From Sapria himalayana (taxonomy: Eukaryota; Streptophyta; Magnoliopsida; Malpighiales; Rafflesiaceae), in NCBI GenBank assembly GCA_029783825.1, contig JAREIK010005987.1:106001-170000 (forward strand): a stretch of 64,000 nucleotides of DNA. The letters run 5' to 3'. Below are positions 1 through 11,530 of this stretch, piece after piece. Position numbers and translations under genes: made by a program. Each line of letters starts with the position of its first letter. Position 1 is the first letter of the stretch. Under the pieces are notes generated by a model. It worked only from the letters and a program-made list of their open reading frames with translations. It was not told where the DNA came from and ran no database searches.

Positions 1-1434
1 TCTATGTTACATATTTATTTGTATAGTTTTATTCCATCTCACAAGTGTTCAACTATAATTACAAAGGCTTTCAAGAAAATGCTGATGCCAAATCTTTCTT
101 TTGGAAGAAAGTTTCTCAATTGACAAATGAGTCATATTTTAATGACTTTCAAGTAAAAATAACAAAACAAAAGAATTGAAAAATTATTATCTAATTACTT
201 AATTTTTATGGTGGTTAGTATTCAAGCAGTAAATAATTATGTTCTTGTTTTTAATATAAATTATTTTGTCATTTTTTTTATAGAATCAGTGCACATGGCC
301 ACCCAAATTTGAGGGAAAGATAAAGTCATTATGAGAGATCAAAACAGCTCAATGGTATTTAGATTTTATTCATAAATTAAAAAAAATTAAAGAAAGGCTT
401 GATTTTATATTCTTGGAAGACTGGCCCATGTGGCTTAATAATTGGAAGGAGCCAGATGTGAAGAAAAAATCAGATATTGCCAGCAAAAATTGACGAAGTG
501 ATGTTGATGGACTAGGTACATAAATCTATCGACACACAGGAGGTTCAAATTCGAGCATTGAGAACGCTCAAGATTTGGTAAAAATTTAAAATTCTAAACA
601 TATCTTTATATTGTGTTTGTCCTAATAGTCCAATATATATAATCTCTACATGGTTTTAATAATTTTGTTAAATTTTTTTATCATTTATTTTTTTATGAAT
701 TAATAAAAACATATTCTAGGCTGGAGAATTGGGTCGAGATCCAAATTTATATGAGATTTTTAGGAAGATGCATGTGAAGAAAGTAGATGGTCAGTATATT
801 AACAACAAGTCTCAGATGATTGCAGTAAGAAATTGTTATATTAATTAGACTTTAAAAAACTATAGTACATTATAAAAATTATTTTGAATGCAAAATTTTT
901 ATTTTATTTTTTGTAAATCTAGAATAGTTTTTATATCCATTTTATCTCAGGACCTAATGGAGGAATGTGTGACAGCTGCTCATCAACAAGTTGAGGGTTC
1001 TATAAATCTTCAACCAATTGACTATGATCCAATTTATTTGGAGACAATAGAAGGTTGAAAGAAGCAACGAGTGTATGGAATCAACTCTAAGGGAGTGGTA
1101 TTTTGTTGTAGCAGTCATGCTTCTAATTCATCTATCTTAGCAATGGTGCATGAGGCGGTCGAACAACAACCATAAGAAACAAATGAACATATTGTAGATA
1201 TGGAGACCGAACTTAAAAAGAAGGATGAGCAGATAACTAATTTGATGGAAGAAATGCAAGAAATTAAAGATATTAAAAAAGCAATGCAATAGCAGATGTT
1301 CTATATGGAGTCATAGTTAGTGGAATTGGTGCATCAAATAGCATTCCGAGATCCAGTTGTGAATCCTCATAGGAAAGACTAGCATTCCTTACAAATTATG
1401 AGGATGATTGAGTATGAGGATTATTTCTGAACTA
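1..1434 (+). pseudogene. Transposase_24 (Ptta/En/Spm) pseudogene, copy A
   Basis: Second CACTA gene, related to the DNA-binding/accessory transposase of plant En/Spm elements. Four exon-like blocks align with the copies in B and D: about 45-160, 285-585, 720-835 and 950-1430. Recognisable pieces are WKEPDVKKKSDIAS near 450, HTQEVQIRALRTLKIW-like residues near 535 (family: HTTGSKS...HA), LGRDPNLYEIFRKMHVKKVD at 729-790 and VEGSINLQPIDYDPIYLE at 990-1043. A coiled-coil-like stretch rich in K, E, M and D follows (1200-1310). Stops interrupt every block: TAA within the coiled coil, TAG in QQ*QMFYMES, and a stop after the IEG of block 4. Introns are AT-rich with GT...AG-like edges. It cannot make a full protein. 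Confidence 0.85.
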
Positions 1435-1894
1435 TTATTTATTTTTGTCTGTGTGGTAAATAATTATGATATTTTGAGCCGGTTTCAATTTTTTTTATTC
1501 TGGTTTTGTTCTTTGCTTTTTCGATAAAGCAAATTATTAATCTTTGCAGGACACATTATGTGAGAGAAAAGAAAAAATCTTAATTCAAAGCATTCTGACA
1601 TTTCCACGGTCCTTCGAATGCATGGGTTCCATATTTACCAATTTCAGCTTTATAAAAAAGAGGGATAGTTTATATTATCATTATTTTTCTAAAAAAATTA
1701 TTTTTTGCACTCTCTTTATCTCTAAACATAATTGTTGGATATCTTTTGGATTTTTGGTAAAGTTTTATGAGAATAAACTTTAATTTGTGTTTGTTCATGT
1801 CTATAATATTTGTTTTTATATATCGGTGAATATGTTTTTGTCTCTTAATTTTTTGGGTAGAGTTTTAGCCTATTATAGGTATGTAAAAGCCCAT

Positions 1895-2283
1895 AATTAG
1901 TAGTGACAGCAGTGGCAGAGATGGCAGTGATAGATGTTGCAGCAACGGAAGAGGCAACGGCTGCATTAGTGGCAGCACCGACAGTAGTGCCTGAGGCAAC
2001 ATTAGTGGCAGTTGTGATAGCTGCAGCAGAAGCGACAGCAATGATATAAGAGGCAGCAGCGGCATCAGTGGCAGTGGCCGTAGTAGCGGCCACGGTGGTA
2101 GCATTGGTGGTGGTAGGGGCAGGAGCGGCAGCATCGGTAGCCACAGAAGCCACAGTAGCACTGGCAGCGGCAGTAGTAGTGGGAGCAGGAGCAATGCCAG
2201 CGGCAATGGCAGCGATAGCGAGGGTAGTAGTGGTAGCGGGAGTAGCAGCGATAGTGAGAGCAGCAGCAATGGCAACATATGTG
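1895..2283 (+). repeat. GC-rich triplet-periodic low-complexity block 1
   Basis: About 390 bases dominated by GCA, GTG, GGC and GCG triplets in otherwise about 75-80% AT DNA. Strict three-base periodicity leaves several frames open on both strands (Ala/Val-rich in one + frame, Ser/Gly-rich in another, Leu/Pro-rich or Ala/Thr-rich on -). None has a recognisable domain, so these are best read as by-products of an expanded, mutated triplet repeat. The matching place in element D holds unrelated AT-rich sequence. Confidence 0.8.
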
Positions 2284-2480
2284 GCATATACGTACGTATA
2301 TAGTTAGTATATACCTACATATAATACTACAGTATTTTATGCACATATATACTGAGTATATATATGTACTCAGTATATATGTACACATAATACTGCAGTT
2401 TATATGTATATATACTGTAGTAATAACTGTATGAGTGAAATGCTAGTATATATGTACATATTTACTATAGCAATATATAT
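2284..2480. repeat. ACTGAGTATATATGTAC array, A copy 1
   Basis: Tandem, partly palindromic units resembling TATATACTGAGTATATATGTAC, mixed with ACTGTAGTAATA variants. The array follows the GC-rich block. The same type of array lies at 3590-3840 and in element D at 41675-42025. Confidence 0.7.
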
Positions 2481-3034
2481 TTATCAAAATATAGTTATTT
2501 TTTATTTAATTTGATTTGATTTGGTGGTTTAAATTTCTTACATATATGGTACCGCATTGTTTTCCATACGAAGCTTGTATAAGTGAACACATATTTCAAC
2601 AAACATTAAGCACCATGATTCGGACAGTATTTTCGCAGTGGAAAGTTGGTGATCGAAGGAGCAGTAGGAGAGAAAGCAACATCAATGCATTGATAGATTA
2701 TACTTTATGCACATTCGGTAGATATATTGATTAATAAGATGTAATATAATTTTTATTATTTTTTTGTTTTTGTTATTTAAAATATTGTATTAGAATAAGT
2801 TATTGAATAAATTTTTTTTTAATTTAAAATTTTCTTTTATAGTTTCTGTTTTTAGTAAATATATTTTCAAAATATTAAATTATTTAATTAATTTTTTTTA
2901 AAACTATATTACATTAAACTTTAATTTTTGTTTGTTCATGTCTATAATAACTATTTTTATATATCTGTGAATATGTTTGTGTTTGTCCAAAATCTTTGGG
3001 TAGAGTTTTAGCCTATTATAGGTATGTAAAAGCC

Positions 3035-3585
3035 TATTATCATCAGAGGCAGTTGTGGCAACAGCAACAGCGGCGGTGGCGGCGGGGCAGTGACAGTAGA
3101 GGCGGCAGTGGCACAAGAAGTAGTTACCATGGTAGCGGCAGTGGTAGTGCCTGCAGCATCATCGGCAGGGGTGGCAGCAACAGTGGTGGCAGCCACGGAA
3201 GCGGAGGCAGTCACGACATCAATGGCAGTAGCAGCAGCTGCTACTGCAAAAGTAGTGAAGGAAGTGGTAGCATAGAAGGCAAAGGCAGCGGCTGCATCGG
3301 AAGCTGTGGCGGTAGCAGCATCTACACGAAAAGCAGCGATAACATAGGAAGCAGTGGCAGCAGCGGCGGTGATGGTAGCAGCGGCGGCAACGGCCACAGT
3401 GGTATGCAGTGGCAGCTCCGACCGTGTGGGCCGCTGTGGCTGCTGCCACAGTGGCCAGCGCCCACAGCTTCGGCAGTAGTGGCGACGGTGGCAGCTATGA
3501 CAGCAGCAGTGGTTTTGGCAGCGACAGCGACAATGGCGGTAGTGGCAGGCGCGGCAGCTGGAGTAGCAGCAACATCACCTATTGA
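3035..3585 (+). repeat. GC-rich triplet-periodic low-complexity block 2
   Basis: Second, longer triplet block (about 550 bases) in the second copy of the duplication. GGCAGT/GGCAGC units predominate. The + frame from 2996 reads as a Ser/Gly-rich 202-residue open frame and other frames are Ala/Val-rich. It differs from block 1 in length and unit order, so the two expanded or contracted independently after the duplication. No protein family is recognisable and I do not call it a gene. Confidence 0.75.
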
Positions 3586-3589
3586 GATA

Positions 3590-3840
3590 TATATGTACGA
3601 ATAAAGTCAGTATATACGCACATTTAATACTATAGTATTTTATGTAAGTATATACTCTGTATATTTGTACTCAGTTCATATGTACACTTAATATTGTTGT
3701 TTATATGTACATATACTGTAGTAATATATCTACATATATTGTAGTAATATATGTACATATACTGTAGTAATATATGTACGAGTGAATTACTAGCATATAT
3801 TTACATATATACTATAGGATTATATATGTATAAAACATAA
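3590..3840. repeat. ACTGAGTATATATGTAC array, A copy 2
   Basis: Second copy of the array. Units such as TATGTACATATACTGTAGTAA recur at about 24-base spacing around 3705-3790. Confidence 0.7.
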
Positions 3841-4259
3841 CTTTTTTTGACTAAGTGGTTTAATTATCTTACAGATATGATGCCGCATTGTTTCTCATAC
3901 AAAGCTTCTATAAGTGATGAGATTTTTCACTAGACATTATGTGCCGTGACTCAGACAGCTTTGTCGTAGTAGAAAAATGATGGTCAGATGAGCAGAAGGA
4001 GAGAAAGCAATGTCGATGAATAGATATAATAAACTTTATACACTGTCGGTAGATAAATTGATGAATAAAAATAAAAGTTTGTTATTTTTTTGTTTCAATT
4101 ATGTAAAATATTGAATTTGAATAAGATACAATATGATTTTATTTTTTGTTTATTATAAATTATTTATAGTTTCACATTTTATTCAATATGATTTAAAAAT
4201 AATAAATATTTAATTAAAAATTTTAAATTTTTTAAATTATGTAAATATTTTTGAAATAA

Positions 4260-4680
4260 AAATAGCTAGGGAAAATTCCCTAACTAAATTAGAGAGGGAA
4301 AAATCCCTCGCTAATTTAGAGAAGGAAATTTCCCTAGCTAATTTAGCTAGGAAAATATTAAAATTAGCGACAAATATTCCATCGCTAATTTTCTAATGCT
4401 AGGTAATTTAGCTAGGGATTCAGCCATCGTTATTTTTTTTTAGTGACAAACTATTTCATTTATCTTGTTATTTTAACAATGGAATTTATCTTTTTTAGCG
4501 AGGGAATTTTTCATCGCTAATTTTTTAGCCAGGGAAAATTCCGTAGTTTAAATTTAGCAAGAAGCACTTTAGAAAGGGATGCGATCCATTGATATTCCAT
4601 CGCTATTTACCATTTAGCAATGAAAATCTTTCATATAGCTAGGGAATTGTCCCTAGCTATATGAGATTTTTCTTGTAGTA
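4260..4680 (+). other. 3' subterminal repeat zone and TIR of element A
   Basis: Many direct and inverted copies of TAGCTAGGGAA / TTCCCTAGCTA / ATCGCTAATTT, the pattern expected of the subterminal repeats bound by the CACTA accessory transposase. A perfect 14-bp inverted repeat (4632-4645 and 4650-4663, loop ATTG) lies 17 bases inside the terminus. The TIR end is 4667-4680. Confidence 0.85.
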
Positions 4681-4914
4681 AATGATACATAAATAGATAT
4701 ACATATCAGATAGATAGATAGATAGAGTATTAAATAGATATATACATAGACATAAAGATAGACAAATAGATGGATAGATAGTCAGATTGATAGGCATAAA
4801 GAATGACATGTATATGATAGATAGATAGACAAATATATTGATTGATAAATAGATAGATAGACACAATGATAGATAGAATGATAGATAGATAAATAGATAA
4901 ATAAATAGATAGAG

Positions 4915-5320
4915 ATATATTTATACAAATAGGTACATATTAAATATATCTATATAAATTTTAATTTATATATTATCATGATTATTATCATGAAATTAGA
5001 CAAACAAATATATCTTAATTAATAAAATAACTATAAATAGATAAAATTTATTTATAAATATTATAAATATATAGATATATTTATATAGATAGAGATATAT
5101 ATAAATAGCTATTTATATATAGATAGACTACAATATTTAAAATTATTTAAAATATATCTTTAAATATAAATAGATATTTAAATATCTTTAAATAAGTACA
5201 AATTATTATTTAATAATAAATTTATATATAAATATATATATATTTAATAAGTATATTAAATATCTTTTTAATAAGTATTTATTTAATAAGTATATATTTA
5301 TATGTATATATTGATAGACT

Positions 5321-5355
<35 letters not shown>

Positions 5356-5685
5356 AATATCTATTTATATATTTAATAAGGTATATATATAGATAGACTA
5401 CAAATATATCTTTAAATATATTATTTAATAATATCTTTAAATATAAATTTATTTATTTATATATAAATATAGATATATATCTCAGGACAAATAGGTACAA
5501 ATATATCTTTAAATAATATACATGATTATTTATCTTGTATATATTGATTATTAAATTTGTTTTAATATAAATATATATATTTATACATATAGGTACATAT
5601 TAAATATATATATATATATTTATATATTTATACATGATTATATATAGAGATATAATATAATTAAATATAAATATAAATAGATAGC

Positions 5686-5741
<56 letters not shown>

Positions 5742-6165
5742 AGCTATTTATTTTAATAAATTTATATTTAAAGATATTATTTAAATAATATATTTATAAA
5801 TAATATATATATATATATATATAAATAGATAGCTATTTATATATATTTAAAGATATATTTGTAGTCTATCAATATATACAATATTTAAAATTATTTAAAG
5901 ATATTATTAAATAATATAGATATATATATAAATAGATAGAGATATATATGTCCTGAGATAAAGAGAGTATTTGTAGTCTATCTATATTTATATTTATATA
6001 GATATAGATATAAATAATCATGTATATCATGTATATAGATATATCTATATATTGATTATCAATATATACATGATTATTAAAAAATTTATACAAATAACTA
6101 TAAAAAAACACATTCATATATAATAAAAACATATTATATATATCAATCATTCTTTATGAAAATAT
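4915..6165. repeat. AT-only island inside GATA array 1
   Basis: Almost pure A/T with ATATATTTAAATA motifs. TA runs at about 5320-5352 and 5698-5728. Segments around 5300-5480 and 5830-6000 look like inverted copies of each other (for example ATAGACTACAAATATATC against GATATATTTGTAGTCTAT), so the island may contain a large imperfect palindrome. No gene. Confidence 0.7.
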
Positions 6166-6847
6166 ATCTATATAAATAATTTTAATAATATATAGATAGT
6201 TAAACAGAAAGAGAAACATATAGATACATAGATAGATAGAAAGATAGATAGATTGGTAGACAGACAGATAGATAGATAAAAGATAGATAGAAAAATATAT
6301 GAATAAAATGATAGATAAATATACATATAGATAGATAGGAAAGATAGAAAGAAAGATAGATATATAGATATATAAACAAATAGATAGGTAGACAAATAAA
6401 TAAATAGATTGATGAATAGGTAGTTTGATAGAAACATCATTAGACAGACAGACAGAAAGATATATATATAGATAAACAAATAGATAAATAGATAGATAGA
6501 CCATTAGATAGAGAGAGAGAGAGATAGAGAGATAAATAAACAAACACATAGATAGATAGATCTATAGAAAGAAAGAAACATAGAAAGATAGATAGACAGA
6601 TAGAGAGAAAGAAAGATGGATAGATCATATAGATATATAGACAAATAGATAGATAGATAAAGAGAGAGAGATAAAAAGATAGAAAGATAGATAGAGAGAA
6701 AGATAAATAGATAGATAGATAGATACAAAGAAAGTAATATAGATAGATAGATAATTAGGGACATAAATAATTAAAAAATTGATATTTATAAAGATAGATA
6801 AATAAACAAATACATAGATAGACATCTAGATAGATAGAAATTAAGAT

Positions 6848-6891
<44 letters not shown>

Positions 6892-7223
6892 ATAATTAGA
6901 TAAATAGAAAGAAAGAAAAATAGATAAACATAAAGATAGATAGATAGATAGATAGACAGAAAGATAGACAAACAGATAGATATATATTATGTTAGATAGA
7001 TATAAAAATTGATAGACTTATAGATAAATAGATAGTTAGATATATAGATAGATAGATAGATCCAAAAATAGATAGATATAAAGAAATATAGATATATAGA
7101 TAGATAATTAGATAGATTGATAGATAGACAGATAGATAGATAAATAAATACATAAATAGATATAAAGATAGATAGATAAATGGATCGATAGGTTGATTGA
7201 TTGACAGAGAGATAACAAGAAAA

Positions 7224-7254
<31 letters not shown>

Positions 7255-7351
7255 AATAAATAAATAGATAGATATACAGAGAGATAGACAAACATATATA
7301 TATATATATATAGGCAGGTAGATAAATAGATAGATAGATAGATTGATTGAT

Positions 7352-7559
7352 AGATATATAGATTGATTGATAAATATATAGATAGATAGATAAATAGATA
7401 GATAGTTATATAGATAAATTTCTTGATAGATAGATAAATAGATAGATAGAGAGAATGAAAGGTAGATTGATAGATAGACATATTGATAGATAAATAGATA
7501 GACATATAGAAATGTAGACATACAGACAGATAGATAGACTAATAGATAGATAGATAGAT

Positions 7560-7596
<37 letters not shown>

Positions 7597-8010
7597 GACA
7601 TATAGACATATGGACAAATAGTTATTTATGTTGATAAGAAGAATGACAAATAGATAAATAGGCAAAAAGTTAGATAGATACAGAGTTAAACTGATAGGTA
7701 TATTGATGCATAAATATATAGAAAGATACACAAATAAACATATCGACAAAATGATAGATAGATTGTTGAATAATAGACTAATGGAAAAAAACACATATAT
7801 ATAGTTAGATAGATATATAGATTGATTGATAAATATATAGATAGATAGATAAATAGATAGATAGTTATATAGATAAATTTCTTGATAGATAGATGTAGAG
7901 AATGAAAGGTAGATTGATAGATAGACATATTGATAGATAAATAGATAGACATATAGAAATGTAGACATACAGATAGATAGATAGATAGACTAATAGATAG
8001 ATAGATAGAT
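7352..8010 (+). repeat. About 200-bp direct duplication inside GATA array 1
   Basis: 7352-7558 and 7812-8010 share a specific, non-periodic order of variants, including TAGATAAATTTCTTGATAGA, GAATGAAAGGTAGATTGATA and GACATATAGAAATGTAGACA. The second copy lacks about 14 bases. Offset is about 460 bases. This is segmental duplication rather than slippage. Confidence 0.8.
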
Positions 8011-10262
8011 AGGCACATAGATAGATAGTTAGAAAGATAGAAAGATTGATAGATTGACAAATATAAAGATAAATAGATAGGTAGGTCGGTAGGTAGAGAG
8101 ATAGATAAATAAACAGACATATATATAGATATATAGATAGAATGATAGACAAATAAATAGATTTACATATAAATATATAGACAGATAGACAAATAGAATG
8201 AAATATAGATAGATAGATATATAGATAAATAGATAGACAGATAGATAGATATACAAATTGATAGATAGATAAATAGTCTGATTGATTGGTAGACTTATAG
8301 ATATATAGATATATATATATAGATAGACATGTATACAGATAGATAGATATGATGATAGACAAAAAATAGATAGATAGGTTGATTGATTGACAGATAGATT
8401 GATTGATAAATAGACATATTGACAAATAGACAAATAGACAGATAGAAAGATAGAGAGCTAAATAGATTGGTTGATTGATAAATAGATGGATATATAGATA
8501 AATAGATAGATAGACAGATAGAATGTTACATATACTGAAAAATAGATAGATAGATAAATAGATAGACAGATATATAGATAGACAAACAGACATATATATA
8601 TATAGAAAGATAGATAGATAAATAGATTGATAGATTGACTGATATAGACACATTGACATAAAGATAGACATATAGACAAATAGACAAATAGACTTATAGA
8701 CATATAGATAGTTAGATAAATAGACAAATAGACAAGTAGACATGTAGAAAAGTAGACATGTAGATAGTAAAAAATTTTGATAGGTAAATAGGTAGGCAGG
8801 TATCAGGTAGAAAAGTAGACATGTAGATAGTTAGATATATAGACAAATATAGAAATAGATAGATAGATAGATAGAGTGATAAACAAATAGATAGATAGTT
8901 ATATAGATATACATATATACATATAGATAAATAGACATATTGATACAAAGCTAGAAATATAGAAAGATAGAAAGGTAGAAAGATAGATAGAAATATAGAT
9001 AGAAAGATAGAAACATAAATAGTCAGATAATAGATGAATAGATATTCAAATAGATATATAGATACAAAGATAGACAGCTATACATATTAACAAATAATCA
9101 TATAGACAAATAGATAGATAGATAGACAGACAAATAGATAGATATATAGATTGATTAACAGATAGATAGATAACCTGATAGTCTGATAGACAAAAATATA
9201 GATAGATAGATAGACTTATAAAGAGATAGTTAGATAGATAGATCGATAGATAGAGAAATAGATAGAAAAATAGAAAGGCAAACAGATAGATTGATAAATA
9301 CATAGATTGAAAATATAAAGGTAGATATATAGAAAAATAGACAAATACACAAATAGATATATAGATAGATATAAAGATAGACAGTCAATAGTTAGACAGA
9401 TGAATAGATAAACTGATACATAGATAGATAGATTGATACAAAGATAATTAGATAAATAAACAGACAGATAGACCAGATAGATAGATAGATAGATAGACAG
9501 ATAGACATTTATATAAATATAAAGATAGATAAATATATAGATAGACATATAGACTGATAAACATATAGATAGATAGACATATATATAGATAGATAGATAT
9601 GTATATAGATAGAAAGATAGACATATAGATAGATAGATATACAAATAGATATATTGATATTTAAACAAATAGACCATATAGACAGACAGATAGAAAGAGA
9701 TAAATATATAGATAGATAGACAGGCAGATATATGTACAGATAGACAAATAGACAAATAGACATAATTATAGATATACAGATAGACAGATAGATAGATAGA
9801 CATATAGACATATAGACATACAGACAGATAGATAGATAGATAGACATATAGACAAATAAACAGACAGATAGACAAATACACAAATAGATAGATAGATTAA
9901 TAAATAAAAAGTAATAAAGAAAGAAAGATAGATAGATAATTAGGTAGAAAGATAGATACAAAGATACAAAGATACAAAGATAGGAAGAATTAAATAAAGA
10001 AACATAGAAAGAAAAAAAACAAAATAAATAAAAAGATAGATAAATAGATAGATAGATAGATACATAGATTGATTGATTAATTTATATATAGTTAGATAGT
10101 TAGATAGATAGATACATAAATAGATAAATAAAGAGATATATAGATTCTTAGATAGGTTGATAGATCATTATATAGATAGATAAACAGATAGATAGATAGA
10201 TAAATAGATAGATAGATAAATAGATAGATAGATATATAGACAGAAAGATAGATAAATACATA

Positions 10263-11530
10263 CACTACAAAAAATGTCTATTAAGCTAGTAAAATTTAGC
10301 TAGGGATAAATTCCCTAGCTAATTAGCAAGGGATAAACTAGGAAATAACCAGGGATATTTGACATTACTTTAAATTAAAATTTTGCGATGGATTAGTGAT
10401 GAATTAGCATCGAAAATCTTTGAATGAAAATTTTTAGTCACAAAAATATTTGTAGATATTCACGCAAAGAAAAATGGGAACTTTATCGACGTATTTAGCT
10501 ACAGTAATTCCTTTGTTAATTAAAATGAGACAAAATCTATCGCTAAATAATTATTTAAATTTATATTTTTTAGATTTTATATATAATTGAAAGCGATAAT
10601 TCCTTAAATGTTTATTTTCTCAAAATATATGCATTAAGCTAGGGATTTTTTCTAGCTATTTGGGCTAGTGATAATTTCGATCACTAATATTTAATGATAT
10701 TTTTAAGCATTATTTATTTTAATATTTTATATAATTTTTTATATTAAAGATATGTCATTGTCTATAGATGAGCGATCCTTAAAAGACATAATCTCCTCAT
10801 ATAATAATAAAAATATGAAATTATAAATATAAAAGTTAATAAATATACAAATAAAAATAAAAATTTACATTAAATATGACTAAAATAACTATTTTTTTAT
10901 TCTAACTTTATTAAAAAGTTATACTTAATTTTTTTTGAAATATTTATTCATGATATTTAAATATTTATATTAAAAAATAATATATAATTTATTAATTTAT
11001 AATATTTTTTAAAATATCTTAATTAATAAATAAACATAAATACAAATTACTACGAATAAAAAACTAAAATAAACAAATGTTTTATTAAATTAAAAAATTT
11101 ATAAAAATATATGAATAAATGAATAAACAAGTAAATATTTATTAAAATAAAAGTAAAAAATAATATTTTTATTATTATATGAATTTTTTAAAACTAAAAT
11201 TACTAATAGATTTGAAATTTTGAATTATAAAAAAATTTTCAAAATTTTCAAAATTTTCAAAATTTTCAAAATTTTCAAAATTTTCATAATATTTAAAAGA
11301 AAATAATTTGATATTTTTATATTAATACATAGATATTTTAATTAAATCAAAAAAATTTTGATGATATAAAAAATAAATATTTCACTGTGGTTATTAAATG
11401 AACACTTTAGATATTAAATATTATAATGACTAAAAGATTCAAATTTTATGCCTTTATAATTATTTCATGCCTTAATAATTATTTCATGCCTTAATATAAT
11501 CATATAAGTAAATTTTATGCAGATATATAT
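10263..11530 (+). other. 5' terminal region of element B
   Basis: TIR and subterminal repeats occupy 10263-10700. The remainder is AT-rich and homologous, inverted, to 55750-57284 in element D. For example GCGATCCTT near 10770 matches AAGGATTGCTC near 56532. A nine-base unit, AAAATTTTC, is repeated about six times at 11233-11290. No gene seen. Confidence 0.75.

Larger units (their letters stand above)
1795..4140 (+). repeat. Tandem direct duplication in the 3' part of element A
   Basis: A segment of about 1.1 kb is present twice head to tail (about 1795-2930 and 2930-4140). Shared landmarks in order: TGTTTGTTCATGTCTATAAT (1791 and 2932), AGTTTTAGCCTATTATAGG (1861 and 3004), a GC-rich triplet block, an ACTGAGTATATA array, and ATGCCGCATTG/ACCGCATTG followed by a conserved stretch ending CGGTAGATA(A/T)ATTGAT (2716 and 4049). 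Element D has the landmarks once, inverted (42520 down to 41440). The two copies have diverged, so the event is not recent. Confidence 0.85.
1..4680 (+). mobile_element. CACTA (En/Spm) element A, 3' part
   Basis: The window opens inside a CACTA DNA transposon on the + strand. It contains the decayed Transposase_24 gene at 1-1434, a long 3' non-coding part, and a subterminal zone with the repeated motif TTAGCTAGGGAAATT from 4260. It ends at TTTTTCTTGTAGTA (4667-4680), which differs by one base from the canonical CACTA 3' end CTTGTAGTG. GATA repeats start about 10 bases later. The same gene order and the same 3' end, inverted, occur in element D (40774 onwards). The 5' half lies outside the window. 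Stop codons in the transposase show it is not autonomous. Confidence 0.9.
4681..10262. repeat. Degenerate GATA array 1 (GATA on +)
   Basis: GATA/TAGA tetranucleotides with frequent GACA, GATT, AAATA and GAAA variants, at 4690-4915 and 6190-10262, around an AT-only island. Open frames here read as endless SIYLSIYL on the - strand and are repeat artefacts. Long TA runs at 6850-6888 and 7561-7590. It is bounded by the 3' end of element A and the 5' end of element B. Confidence 0.95.

Noticed and set aside
1845..3604. Ala/Val-, Leu/Pro- and Ser/Gly-rich open frames in element A
   Set aside because: Triplet-periodic low complexity opens several frames at once; no start, domain or conserved frame between the two blocks that I could show.
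6154..9961. Many long - strand open frames rich in Ser, Ile, Tyr and Leu (up to 292 codons)
   Set aside because: They are translations of degenerate GATA repeats, occur in all frames of one strand, and have no domain or start context. Same for 31789-32697, 36808-40638, 59197-61937 and the + strand frames in the TCTA arrays.
4681..10262. Possible CRISPR-like or satellite array
   Set aside because: The repeat is a mutated tetranucleotide, not a repeat-spacer structure, and the window is plant nuclear DNA.
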